Below, piece after piece: positions 1 to 9,121 of a stretch of DNA of 46,873 nucleotides. The first letter of the stretch is position 1, and the number at the start of each line of letters is the position of its first letter. Source of the stretch: Deltaproteobacteria bacterium (GTDB lineage: Bacteria; Desulfobacterota; Dissulfuribacteria; Dissulfuribacterales; QOAL01); NCBI GenBank assembly GCA_024275145.1, contig JAJRZR010000002.1, forward strand, positions 1-46,873. Reading direction: 5' to 3'. The notes beneath the pieces were generated by a model. That model worked only from the letters and a program-made list of their open reading frames with translations, had not been told where the DNA came from and did not search any database. The position numbers were made by a program, and so were the translations under genes.

Positions 1-876
1 AGATTTTCCAATAACCAAGCACAGGCCGGTGGCAGTTGTCAAAATTTCGAGCCTAGCCTGCCCGGTAACTGTTATAGCTTCTGTAAACATGCTACCTTTT
101 GGCTCGACGGGCAAAGAGCAAGAACTTGCCCCTATTCCCCTTGTCCCTTTTCGGAAAATTATTCACCAGCCCTAAGACAACTATATTGTAGCAGAAGCAA
201 ATAATTTCAGGTAGGGATTCATTGCACTGGTTGGATAATCCCCCCCTGTTGGATTATCTGGATCGTGAGGTTCTTTACCTGGATATTTCCCGTTTGTCTT
301 CATCTCCATGAAGATAGGCTTGAGCTTTTTATGAGGCCTGCCCACGCCCGATACCTTCCACTCGTTTCAATGGAAATACACCCCCCATTTTTGCTGTTCC
401 ATGAAGATAGCGATCCCTATAGGCCATGTCTTTATGTTCATGGGATGCAATATCTGGTAAACGGGCCACGGAAAGTTTGTGGATCAAACCCCTTCGTTTC
501 CAGGCCGGAATGGGTTATACACATGGGACCGATGGGGGCTTTCCTGTTCTTGCGGAATATATATTTGGCACCTCCTCTGGCCAACGGCAGGTTTTTGTAT
601 GGTTGCAGCGCACAGCGCCTTGTATCTGTGCCAAACAACGCCCCAGGGAAAAGGCCGTTGCTGGCCAAGCCACATTATAGTGGACCCAACAGGGATAAAC
701 AGGGAATGCCCCGGAACCAATGGTCATAATTCAGGTGCAAGGCACCGTCTAGTGATATGCGGAAGGGGTCAAGGGGATTTTTTACCGTGCGCCTTGACCC
801 TTCAGGCCGTATTTTTATCCCTTTGGGATGCGGCCCTGGCACACGGGCCACATGAAAATTTGGGAGAAGTAAATTT
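1..876. other. Gene-free, hairpin-rich region upstream of argS
   Basis: No convincing protein is seen in either strand: the open frames overlap one another, lack ribosome binding sites and resemble no family I know. What is visible is a set of inverted repeats: 109-114 with 126-131, 234-241 with 251-258 (8 bp), 766-774 with 792-800 (9 bp, GGGTCAAGG against CCTTGACCC), 817-821 with 825-829, and 832-836 with 845-849. The last three lie just in front of the argS start. No T-box core sequence, tRNA or classical terminator was found. It may be an untranslated leader, decayed coding sequence, or both. Confidence 0.5.
766..849 (+). promoter_or_regulatory. Cluster of three hairpins in the argS leader
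   Basis: Three perfect inverted repeats follow each other within 84 bases and end 28 bases before the argS ATG: 766-774/792-800 (17-base loop), 817-821/825-829 (3-base loop) and 832-836/845-849 (8-base loop). None is directly followed by a T run, so they do not look like an intrinsic terminator. A role in argS expression is only an inference from position. Confidence 0.3.
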
Positions 877-2538
877 ATGCGCGATAGAATAAAAATTGCT
901 GTCGAGGCGGCATTCAGGCAGATAGTTGCTGAAGAGGTACAGCAAGGATTATCTTTTGCCGGGCATCAGGTTTCTGTCCCGAAACAGGAAAGCCATGGAG
1001 ACTATGCCAGTAATCTAGCCCTGGTGATGGCCTCTGTCATCAAGATCTCTCCCAGAGAGCTTGCCACTAGGCTGGCAGATCGATTGTCCAAACATCACCA
1101 TTTTGAAAGGATAGAGGTGGCAGGACCGGGTTTTCTGAACTTTTTTATAGCCAGAAACTGGTGGCAGGAAAATCTCTATGACATGAAAAGGGCAGGTGCT
1201 GCCTACGGTGAATCCGATACCGGCCAGGGGATGCGAGTGCTCCTGGAATTCGTGAGTGCCAATCCTACCGGCCCCCTTCACGTTGGGCATGGACGGGGGG
1301 CGGCCGTGGGAGATTCCCTGGCAAGGCTTCTGAAGGCTGCTGGGTATAGGCCTGAAACCGAGTATTATATCAACGACGTTGGAAATCAAATGAATACCTT
1401 GGGTAGGTCCGTGTATCTCAGGTACATCGAACACCTCGGCCGCAAGATAGATTTCCCCAAGGAATGTTACCAAGGTGGCTACATAAAGGACATTGCTGCT
1501 GATATAGCCTCCAGAGAGGGAAAAAGGTATCTTGATAAACCACTTGAGGAATGTATACCGTATTTTACCAAGGTGGCTGTGGAGAAAATTTCTGCTGGGA
1601 TACGTAGGGACCTGGAAGATTTTGGGGTAAGGTTCGATAACTGGTTCAGTGAAAGAACCCTTCATGTGACCGGATTGGTCGAGGAAACCATTGCCGAATT
1701 ACAGCAAAAGGGGTTGATATATGAAAAGGACGGGGCCCTTTGGTTTCGATCTACTGAATTTGGGGATGAAAAGGACCGGGTAGTTAAACGCTCAAGTGGC
1801 GTTTTGACCTATTTTGCAGCCGATATTGCATACCATCGTCACAAGCTAGAAAGAAATTACGACCTGTTGGTGGATATATGGGGGGCAGACCACCATGGAT
1901 ACGTGCCAAGGGTCAAAGCCGCCATCAAGGCACTGGGGCACAGCGCGGAAAAGCTCAAGGTCCTGCTTATCCAACTGGTCAATCTCCTTGAGGCTGGTAA
2001 GATCAAGGCAATGTCCACCAGGGCGGGTGAGTTCGTGACGTTGAGAGAGGTCCTGGATGACGTAGGAAAGGATGCCGCAAGATTCATCTTCTTGACACGT
2101 AAGTGTGACAGTCCCCTGGATTTCGATCTTGACCTAGCCAGGAGCCAGACCCAGGAAAATCCTGTATATTACGTGCAATACGCCCATGCAAGGCTTGCCA
2201 GCGTCTTCAGGAAGGCCATGGAGCAGGGTGTTGCCATCGTTCCACCTGAGGAGGTGGACGTGGGCCTTTTGAGGGAACCCGAGGAAATAAGGCTTCTAAA
2301 GGCGCTTGAGGCCTTTCCAAGGGTGGTTTCGGATAGTGCCAAGGCCCTGGAGCCACACCGGATAAGTTATTATCTCACGGAATTGGCAGCCCAATTGCAT
2401 GGCTATTACACCCGTTACAGGTTTATCGGCGAAGATGCAGCATTGACCCAGGCGCGCCTGCTTCTGGCGGATGTTATTAAACAGGTATTCAATAAAGGAT
2501 TAGGCCTGCTAGGGGTCTCGGCACCTGAAAGGATGTAG
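877..2538 (+). CDS. argS: Arginyl-tRNA synthetase
   Basis: Class I aminoacyl-tRNA synthetase that charges tRNA-Arg in the cytoplasm. The 553-residue length is normal for bacterial ArgS. An N-terminal Add1-type domain (about residues 1-90) precedes the catalytic core. The HIGH-type motif is HVGH at 135-138, inside SANPTGPLHVGHGRG. A KMSK-like stretch (KAMSTR) sits near 377-382. The C-terminal third (YVQYAHARLASV onward) is the DALR anticodon-binding domain, and the protein ends in the usual GLLGVSAPERM-type tail. The ATG at 877 follows GGGAG about 10 bases upstream. The next gene, a SPOR protein, starts 84 bases downstream on the same strand, an argS neighbour often seen in Desulfobacterota. 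No defects were seen. Confidence 0.98.
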   Translation: MRDRIKIAVEAAFRQIVAEEVQQGLSFAGHQVSVPKQESHGDYASNLALVMASVIKISPRELATRLADRLSKHHHFERIEVAGPGFLNFFIARNWWQENLYDMKRAGAAYGESDTGQGMRVLLEFVSANPTGPLHVGHGRGAAVGDSLARLLKAAGYRPETEYYINDVGNQMNTLGRSVYLRYIEHLGRKIDFPKECYQGGYIKDIAADIASREGKRYLDKPLEECIPYFTKVAVEKISAGIRRDLEDFGVRFDNWFSERTLHVTGLVEETIAELQQKGLIYEKDGALWFRSTEFGDEKDRVVKRSSGVLTYFAADIAYHRHKLERNYDLLVDIWGADHHGYVPRVKAAIKALGHSAEKLKVLLIQLVNLLEAGKIKAMSTRAGEFVTLREVLDDVGKDAARFIFLTRKCDSPLDFDLDLARSQTQENPVYYVQYAHARLASVFRKAMEQGVAIVPPEEVDVGLLREPEEIRLLKALEAFPRVVSDSAKALEPHRISYYLTELAAQLHGYYTRYRFIGEDAALTQARLLLADVIKQVFNKGLGLLGVSAPERM

Positions 2539-2622
2539 TATCCTTTTTCTGAGGGATTGTCATATAATTAAAATAAGTAACCTGTAACTGCCAAAGATAA
2601 AAACAAATCCTGAGGGGGAGCC

Positions 2623-3354
2623 ATGGCCCGTTCTACCAGGGAAAAGAAAAAGAGAAAGGCTATACAGTTCCAATTGGGCTGGTCAGGCCTGATTGCACTT
2701 CTAATAGCGACTGTTGCTGCCCTTTTATGGACATTCGTATTGGGTTTCTGGATAGGCCAGAAACTTGTGGGCCAGTCAGGCTCCACGAATATGGTGGCGG
2801 GTAGCCTGACCGGCAAGAATGCCTCCAGCGGTGCCCTGCCAGGGGTGGGCGGTAACGAGTTGACAGCGCATCAATCCAGGACTGCATCCCCACCTGCTGG
2901 TGATGAATTGACAATCCCCACCCTGGGGGAAAAAAGTGGAGAAGCGGCCTTAAAGACAGAAATCGTGGGCAACGGCAACAAAACCGACGTGGAAGAGACA
3001 CCACCTGTTAACAGACCGGAAATGCCGAGCAGGAAGTCGTTCACAGGTAACATCAATCCGTCCACCAGGGCCATGAGATCCAAGGTTAGTAAGAAGGCCA
3101 CGGCCTCTGTGAAAAAGGTTCACTTCGTACTTCAAATTGCCTCCTACAGATCCAAGGATCGTGCCGAGCGTGAGGCGCAAAGATGGAGAAAGAAGGGCTA
3201 CAGGATAACCGTCAAAAAGGCCGATCTCGGTGCAAAGGGCATCTGGTACAGGATTTATCTGGGACAGTTCAAGACGGTTTCCGATGCCACGGGTTTTGCA
3301 AGGCAATTTGCAAAAAAAGAGGGACTTCGCTCCTATGTGGTGCCCGTCAAGTAA
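2623..3354 (+). CDS. SPOR-domain membrane protein
   Basis: A 243-residue bitopic inner-membrane protein predicted to bind denuded septal peptidoglycan. A basic N-terminus (KKKRK) is followed by one transmembrane helix at about 22-46, then a low-complexity Ser/Gly/Pro-rich periplasmic linker of roughly 110 residues, and a C-terminal SPOR domain (about 165-243). That domain starts at VHFVLQIASYRSKDRAE and ends at SYVVPVK, with the typical Q-x-A-S-(Y/F) opening strand. The start ATG has a strong GAGGGGGAG site. The gene sits between argS and a small acetyltransferase gene that begins 6 bases after its stop, so the two are probably co-transcribed. The biological role of this particular SPOR protein cannot be told from sequence. 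Confidence 0.9.
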   Translation: MARSTREKKKRKAIQFQLGWSGLIALLIATVAALLWTFVLGFWIGQKLVGQSGSTNMVAGSLTGKNASSGALPGVGGNELTAHQSRTASPPAGDELTIPTLGEKSGEAALKTEIVGNGNKTDVEETPPVNRPEMPSRKSFTGNINPSTRAMRSKVSKKATASVKKVHFVLQIASYRSKDRAEREAQRWRKKGYRITVKKADLGAKGIWYRIYLGQFKTVSDATGFARQFAKKEGLRSYVVPVK

Positions 3355-3360
3355 CAAGTA

Positions 3361-3816
3361 ATGATCCGCAAGGCCAAGATAGGTGATGTCAAACGCATCC
3401 ATTCCCTGCTGGCACACTTTGCCGAAAGGAATCTGTTGCTATCCAGGTCGCTTAGCGAACTTTACGATCATCTAAGAGACTACGCAGTCTATGAAATGCC
3501 TGATACCGGTGAAATCGCCGGGGTGGTGGCATTGAGCATCTCTTGGGAAAATCTTGCTGAAATCAGATCATTGGCTGTAATTGAAGATCAGCAATCCAAG
3601 GGGGTCGGTAGACGGCTTGTGGAGCATTGCCTCTCAGAGGCGGTAATACTTGGCATATATCGTGTTTTTTCATTGACGTATCAGCCGAAATTTTTCGAGA
3701 AAGTGGGTTTTAGGGTGGTGGACAAGAACGTGCTTCCCCACAAGATATGGGCAGATTGCGTTAAGTGCCCCAAATTCCCAGACTGTGATGAAACGGCTGT
3801 TTTGATAGAGTTATAG
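3361..3816 (+). CDS. GNAT N-acetyltransferase, short ArgA-like type
   Basis: A 151-residue acetyl-CoA-dependent N-acetyltransferase of the GNAT fold. The acetyl-CoA pyrophosphate loop is visible as DQQSKGVGRRLVEH (about residues 76-89), preceded by the beta strand EIRSLAVIE. The C-terminal part carries the cysteine pattern CVKCPKFPDC, typical of the small proteins annotated as amino-acid N-acetyltransferase in Desulfobacterota. Those proteins replace the classical two-domain ArgA in the first step of arginine synthesis. That assignment fits argJ about 3 kb downstream, but substrate specificity is inferred, not seen. The gene starts 6 bases after the SPOR gene stop; the spacing leaves little room for its own promoter. 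Confidence 0.85.
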   Translation: MIRKAKIGDVKRIHSLLAHFAERNLLLSRSLSELYDHLRDYAVYEMPDTGEIAGVVALSISWENLAEIRSLAVIEDQQSKGVGRRLVEHCLSEAVILGIYRVFSLTYQPKFFEKVGFRVVDKNVLPHKIWADCVKCPKFPDCDETAVLIEL

Positions 3817-4216
3817 CTTCCCATAATAAAATGATTAATCTTACCATTGAGACGCATCCTGCCCCTTGGCAGTGTCTTCATGCCCGGAGGTACGATATCA
3901 CAAAGGTGTGGGCCTCATGAGGATTTACTATTTGGAATACATTATCCGTCATTGCCGATCTTCATGTCTGAATGTGGCCATGCAGACATGATGTCATTAA
4001 AATGTCTCCATCCACATGGCGGCCATCTCTATCCTGGATTATGCCTGGTGCGGGATACCTTTACACACGGGCAAGGGAATTCTTGCCCGTAGCTATCACA
4101 CAGGATCACATTGAGGATTTCGACATCCAGGATACAAGGAGGCGTGATCGGTAGAATACATCGGCTCCTGCCATTGCTCCCTTGTAGGGCATGGCAGGAC
4201 AAGAGCTGGAAATATA
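3817..4216 (+). promoter_or_regulatory. Structured 400-base leader upstream of secA
   Basis: No credible gene lies here, but the + strand can form four hairpins in a row. They are 3859-3863/3868-3872 (CTGCC with GGCAG, 4-base loop); 3972-4017, a nested pair of ATGTGG/CCACAT and AGACAT/ATGTCT; 4067-4075/4082-4090, a perfect 9-bp stem ACGGGCAAG/CTTGCCCGT with a 6-base loop; and 4167-4174/4191-4198, an 8-bp stem CCTGCCAT/ATGGCAGG ending 18 bases before the secA ATG. No T run follows any of them. Whether this is a cis-regulatory RNA controlling secA or unrelated structure cannot be decided here. No SecM-like signal peptide or arrest sequence was found. Confidence 0.4.
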
Positions 4217-6754
4217 ATGATAGGCAACCTTTTAACAAAAGTATTTGGAACTAAACACGACAGGGAGCTCAAGAGATTAGCACCCATTGTCACCCAGATC
4301 AACAAACTTGAGCCTGAAATCAAGGGATTGTCCGATGCGGAGCTCAAGGACAAGACCCCTGCTTTCAAGGAGCGGCTGGCAAAGGGCCAGCCACTGGACG
4401 AATTGCTTCCAGAGGCCTTTGCAGTGGTACGAGAGGCTTCTCGCAGGGTGCTTGGAATGAGGCACTATGATGTCCAATTAATAGGCGGGCTTGTACTTCA
4501 TCAGGGAAAAATCGCTGAGATGAAGACCGGAGAGGGTAAAACGCTGGTTGCAACCCTCCCGGTTTACCTCAATGCACTTACCGGCCGAGGTGTCCATGTA
4601 GTAACGGTCAATGATTACCTTGCGAGGCGTGATGCGGAATGGATGGGCCAGGTCTACAGGTTCTTAGGCCTGAGTATTGGCGTCATCGTAAACGACCTTG
4701 ACGAAGACGACCGGAAAAAGGCGTATGATTCAGATATAACATATGGCACCAACAACGAGTTTGGCTTTGATTTCCTCCGCGACAACATGAAATATTCCCT
4801 GGAGGACATGGTTCAGCGGGAATTCTACTATGCGATCGTGGACGAGGTTGACAGCATTCTCATCGATGAGGCCCGGACACCACTCATTATCTCCGGTCCC
4901 TCTGATCAGGCTACGGATCTCTACCTGCGTGCCAATCAGGTCATTCCGTACCTTAAGAAGGAAACCGATTATACGGTTGATGAAAAGGCCAGAAACGCCA
5001 CTTTTACAGAGGCAGGTATTGCCAAGTGTGAAAAACTGCTAGGCGTTGACAACCTGTATGATCCTGCCCAGACGGAATTGTTGCATCATGTTCAACAGGC
5101 CTTGAAGGCCCACGTTCTGTTCAAGAGGGACGTGGATTATATAGTAAAAGATGGTCAAGTGATCATCGTCGATGAGTTTACCGGGAGATTGATGCCTGGC
5201 AGGCGCTACAGTGACGGCCTACACCAGGCTCTTGAGGCCAAGGAGGGGGTCAAGGTAGAAAGCGAGAACCAGACCCTGGCATCTATAACCTTCCAAAATT
5301 TCTTCCGCATGTACGAAAAGCTCGCTGGCATGACTGGTACTGCCGATACCGAGGCAGCAGAGTTCAAGAAGATCTATGACCTCGATGTAGTAGTTATCCC
5401 AACCCACAAGCCCATGGTCCGTAAAGACCATCCTGACGTGGTCTTCAGGACGAAAAAGGAAAAATTCGAGGCAGCGGCCAAGGAAATCAGGAGACTTCAC
5501 GAAAAGGGGCAACCTGTACTTGTGGGAACCACCAGTGTAGAGAACTCTGAACAGCTTTCTTCCATATTGAAACGCATGGGAATTCCCCATGAAGTCCTTA
5601 ACGCAAAACATCACTAAAGGGAGGCTGAGATCGTTGCCCATGCAGGGGAACGCGGAAGGGTAACGATCGCCACCAATATGGCTGGCCGTGGTACGGACAT
5701 CGTGTTGGGTGAGGGCGTAGCAGAGGTCGGGGGACTCCATATCCTTGGTACGGAGAGGCATGAATCCCGGCGCATAGATAACCAGTTGAGAGGACGTTCA
5801 GGTAGGCAGGGTGACCCCGGCTCATCAAGATTTTATCTGTCACTGGAGGACGATCTTCTTCGTATTTTCGGATCTGACAAGATATCCGGGATCATGAACA
5901 AGCTGGGTATGGAGGAGGGAGAACCCATAGAACATTCCATGCTTTCAAAGGCCATTGAAAATGCCCAGCGCAAGGTCGAGGCCCACAACTTCGAGATCAG
6001 GAAGCATCTTCTTGAATACGATGACGTAATGAACAAGCAGCGGGAGGTCATATACTCCCAGCGAAAACAGATCATGGCCGGGGAGGATCTAAGGGCAGAT
6101 CTGCTCGACTTCATCGATGAAATAGCTGAAAATCTCGTTGCCACGTATGCAGACGAGAAGAAGGCCCCCGAGGAATGGGATTGGAAGGCGCTCAAAGAAC
6201 GCCTGAAAGGTCAGTTCGGTGTGCACCTCTTTATCCCATCTGAAGAGAGATCCGAGCTGACGCCCGAGGGGCTCAAACAAGAGATCTCCAGCACGGCGAA
6301 GAAGGCGTACGAGGCCCAGGTAGAACTTTTTGGATCCGAAGATATGGCCCAGGTAGAACGGTTTATAATGCTCCAGACCCTTGACACCCTTTGGAAGGAT
6401 CACCTTCTCAATATGGATCACCTGCGGGAGGGGATCGGTTTGAGGGGCTATGGACAAAAGGACCCCCTGCAGGAATACAAACGTGAAGGCTATGATATGT
6501 TCATGGCCATGATCCAGCGCTTCAGAGAGGAGACCCTCAGCATCCTGTTACGTATCCGTCCCATGCGCCAGAGTGAAGTAGAGGAACTAGAAATCAAGAG
6601 AAAGCAGCGTCAGGAACAGCAGATGCAACTCAGCCACGGCGAGGGAGAAACGAAGAAGAGGCCGGTGAAGCGTAAGACAAGAAAAATAGGGAGAAACGAG
6701 CCGTGTCCCTGTGGAAGCGGCAAGAAGTACAAGAAATGTTGTGGAAAGAAATAA
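4217..6754 (+). CDS. secA: Preprotein translocase ATPase SecA, interrupted by an in-frame TAA
   Basis: Motor ATPase of the Sec translocon. One reading frame of 846 codons covers the whole family, but codon 467 (5615-5617) is TAA. Before it: Walker A TGEGKT (104-109), DEVD (209-212), the preprotein cross-linking domain, and NBD2 up to HEVLNAKHH. After it, without a shift, come [22 protein letters not shown], the arginine-finger region [16 protein letters not shown], the helical scaffold and wing domains, and the C-terminal zinc/SecB tail [13 protein letters not shown]. Most SecA proteins have Glu or Lys at the interrupted position, so GAA or AAA changed to TAA would explain it. The first start is an ATG with a weak GAGCTGGA site. 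SecA is normally essential, so error, readthrough or a second copy must be considered. The downstream open part could otherwise begin only at an internal codon near 5678. Confidence 0.93.
5615..5617 (+). other. In-frame TAA inside secA
   Basis: The codons read CAC TAA AGG, giving NAKHH-stop-REAEIVA; the conserved family sequence here is NAKHH(E/K)REAEI or similar. The frame is identical on both sides, so this is a single-codon nonsense change and not a frameshift. SecA continues for 379 further residues. Confidence 0.95.
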
Positions 6755-6812
6755 AGGGGCGCACAGGATTGCAGGGTAGGTATCCGGGGCGTCCATCCAT
6801 ATTGTGGGAGGA

Positions 6813-8018
6813 ATGGACTTGCTGAGTGTCAAAGGCTTTTCAGGAAACGCTGTGGCCGCTGCCATCAAGCACCGGGATCGTCTCGATCTTGGCCTCCTGT
6901 ATTCAGAGAGGCCGGCTACCGTGGCCGCCACATTTACCAGAAACAAGGTCAAGGCGGCCCCTGTCATGGACGCAATAGGACGTCTGGGTTCAGGTACGGA
7001 ACAGTTCCGGGCCATATTGGTAAACAGTGGCAATGCCAACGCATGCACGGGAAGTCGAGGCCTTGAGGATGTGAGGGATCTTCGTCGTTGGGGTGCGGAT
7101 ATCTTGAATATAGGCGAGGCCGATGTCTTGATCTCTTCTACAGGCGTAATAGGGGAAAGGCTGCCTATGGAACGGATCAAAGCGGCAATGCCTGGGCTGG
7201 TTGACGGGCTTTCAGCCAACGGTCTTGAGCTGGTGGCAGAGGCCATCTTGACTACCGATACGGTCAAGAAGACCGCATTCAGGAGGATAAACGTGGATGG
7301 GATACCCGCAGTGATTTGCGGTATGGCGAAGGGCTCAGGGATGATAGGGCCAAACATGGGACCTCCACAGGCGACCATGCTTGCATTTATCATGACAGAT
7401 CTCAAGGTGGTCCCCGATTGGTGGCAGAAGGCGCTGGAAAAGGCCGTGGCCGTAAGCTTTAACAGGATCGTTGTGGATGGTGACACCAGCACCAATGATA
7501 CGGTCCTTGCCATGGCAAACGGCATGGCAGGCAATGATCCGATAAGTGAAAGGCACCTTGGCCCTGAGATAGAAAAGACACTTTCTGCGCTCGCGATGGA
7601 TCTTGCCAGGCAGATTGTCCGTGATGGAGAAGGTGCTACCAAGTGCATAGGGTTGAATATCACTGGTGCCCGTTCGGATGCCGATGCAGAGCGGGTGGCC
7701 AGGGTAATCTGCGGGTCCCCGCTGGTAAAGACTGCCTTTTTTGGAGAAGATCCCAACTGGGGCAGGATACTGGCCGCAGCGGGTAGGGCCGGGGTCGAGC
7801 TTGATCCCGGGAGGCTCGCGCTTAGGGTAGGTGACGTGGAGCTGGTCAGAAACGGCCAGGGTACAGGAACAGAGGCAGAATGGCTGGCCAGAAAAATCAT
7901 GGAGAAACGGGACTTCGACCTGACCCTGGATATGGGATTGGGCAAGGGTAGCATCCGGTTTTTGACCTGTGATCTCTCCGATGAATACGTGCGTATCAAT
8001 GCAGATTATCGGACATGA
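6813..8018 (+). CDS. argJ: Bifunctional glutamate N-acetyltransferase / ornithine acetyltransferase
   Basis: ArgJ moves the acetyl group from N-acetylornithine to glutamate and, in the bifunctional form, also makes N-acetylglutamate from acetyl-CoA. The precursor cleaves itself before a conserved Thr. Here that is AKGSGMIGP followed by QATMLAF, with Thr near residue 188 as N-terminal nucleophile of the beta chain. The oxyanion-hole STG is at about 109-111, and FGEDPNWGRILAA is the usual C-terminal signature. The start is ambiguous: GTG at 6804, ATG at 6813 (chosen; GGGAGG lies almost on top of it) or TTG at 6819, which has the best spacing to GGGAGG. Length (401 residues) is normal. It follows secA by 58 bases and ends facing the convergent pgsA-like gene. 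Confidence 0.96.
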   Translation: MDLLSVKGFSGNAVAAAIKHRDRLDLGLLYSERPATVAATFTRNKVKAAPVMDAIGRLGSGTEQFRAILVNSGNANACTGSRGLEDVRDLRRWGADILNIGEADVLISSTGVIGERLPMERIKAAMPGLVDGLSANGLELVAEAILTTDTVKKTAFRRINVDGIPAVICGMAKGSGMIGPNMGPPQATMLAFIMTDLKVVPDWWQKALEKAVAVSFNRIVVDGDTSTNDTVLAMANGMAGNDPISERHLGPEIEKTLSALAMDLARQIVRDGEGATKCIGLNITGARSDADAERVARVICGSPLVKTAFFGEDPNWGRILAAAGRAGVELDPGRLALRVGDVELVRNGQGTGTEAEWLARKIMEKRDFDLTLDMGLGKGSIRFLTCDLSDEYVRINADYRT

Positions 8019-8074
8019 GATCACCCGCGGTAATCATTCACAAAATGGCACGATTAGCTAGGCTTTACAAGGAC

Positions 8075-9121
8075 TTACAGGGAAAATGCCCCATGTCCAA
8101 ACAGCCTTCGATGTATCCAAAGATCAGCAAATAGATAGCCTATGCTCAGGGTGCCTGATGTCCATAAAAAAATCCATATTACATGCCGTACATCGTATCC
8201 CAAAAACAGGCCTGCAACCAGGACAGTCAGTGTCAACGGGGTGATCAGATATTCTTTGAATTTTGCCAGCTCGATCCTTTTTTCATGTGCCGCCCACATA
8301 TCGATTCCCTGGGATGCAAACTCCACGGCCACTATCAATGTGACCAACGAAGAATAGATCCCTGACACCCAGGGAAGCAGGGCAACCGAGGTCAAGGGCA
8401 AGGCAATGGAAAGGGCAAGGCTCAGGACCGCAGACAGGCCCAGTTTCAAGCAGGCAGGAAATCCCACCAGAAAATACTGGCTGCCAGATGCCAAGGTGAT
8501 GCCCAGTATCACGATTCCGTAGATCAGCTCTATCTGTTTTGCAGGAAAGGCCAAGGCAATCGCCAGACCGAAAATCTCGAAGGCTAGTGCCACCTTGACC
8601 CTTGAGGTAATCCTGTCTTCCTTGAGCAATAACGTAATGGCCAATGCAACGGTGGCAATCAGTACGCCGGTAAGGAACGCTATGGTTACAGCCTTGTCAG
8701 GGAAGGTGTCCGTCAACAGGATCAGCCCTATGCCTGTCATCTGGAGAGTGGTTTTGATCTTGGCAAGTTCGGTAACCTTGAGTTGCACCGTGGAACGAGC
8801 CAGGAACCGTCTAAGTTCCGTTACCAGGAATTCCCGAAGAAAGATCGGCCAGGCGATCCATACAGGCAGGATCGAGAGGTCGACCAGTGGGATAAACGTC
8901 ACTGCCACGAAGATTTTATCGGCAATAGGATCCAATAGCTTCCCGAGAGGGGTACTTCCCTCCCTTCTGGCCATGAGTCCATCAAGATAATCGGTAAGGC
9001 CGAGAAACAGCAGTATGATCAACGCGGCGAGCCTTGAGTTGGTCCTGCCATAGATAAGGAAGTATGGCAACGGAAGGAACAGTATCCTTACTGCGGTTAC
9101 GTGGTTGGCCTTTATCTTCAT
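8075..9121 (-). CDS. CDP-alcohol phosphatidyltransferase (PgsA-like) with extra C-terminal membrane domain
   Basis: An integral membrane enzyme of 348 residues. The first ~180 residues are a CDP-alcohol phosphatidyltransferase domain with the complete active-site signature DYLDGLMARREGSTPLGKLLD followed by PIADK (DG-x2-AR-x8-G-x3-D-x3-D), most like phosphatidylglycerophosphate synthase, which makes phosphatidylglycerol from CDP-diacylglycerol and glycerol-3-phosphate. The remaining ~165 residues contain about five or six more hydrophobic segments (for example IELIYGIVILGITLASG and VIWIFLWTSGTLSIGYLF) with no second active-site motif, roughly doubling the usual 180-200 residue length. The ATG at 9121 overlaps the upstream gene stop as ATGA, which supports it over a GTG at 9151. 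Head-group specificity is inferred. Confidence 0.88.
   Translation of the reverse strand: MKIKANHVTAVRILFLPLPYFLIYGRTNSRLAALIILLFLGLTDYLDGLMARREGSTPLGKLLDPIADKIFVAVTFIPLVDLSILPVWIAWPIFLREFLVTELRRFLARSTVQLKVTELAKIKTTLQMTGIGLILLTDTFPDKAVTIAFLTGVLIATVALAITLLLKEDRITSRVKVALAFEIFGLAIALAFPAKQIELIYGIVILGITLASGSQYFLVGFPACLKLGLSAVLSLALSIALPLTSVALLPWVSGIYSSLVTLIVAVEFASQGIDMWAAHEKRIELAKFKEYLITPLTLTVLVAGLFLGYDVRHVIWIFLWTSGTLSIGYLFADLWIHRRLFGHGAFSL

Noticed and set aside
265-892. Several overlapping open frames on both strands before argS
   Set aside because: No family resemblance, no ribosome binding site, mutual overlap and odd amino-acid content rich in Pro, His, Cys and Trp.
3847-4154. Short open frames in the secA leader as a SecM-like arrest peptide
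   Set aside because: No signal peptide or arrest-like C-terminus, and their frames run through the hairpins without coding character.
6587-7999. 470-codon open frame antisense to argJ
   Set aside because: It mirrors the codon pattern of argJ, has no recognisable domain, and argJ is complete and conserved.
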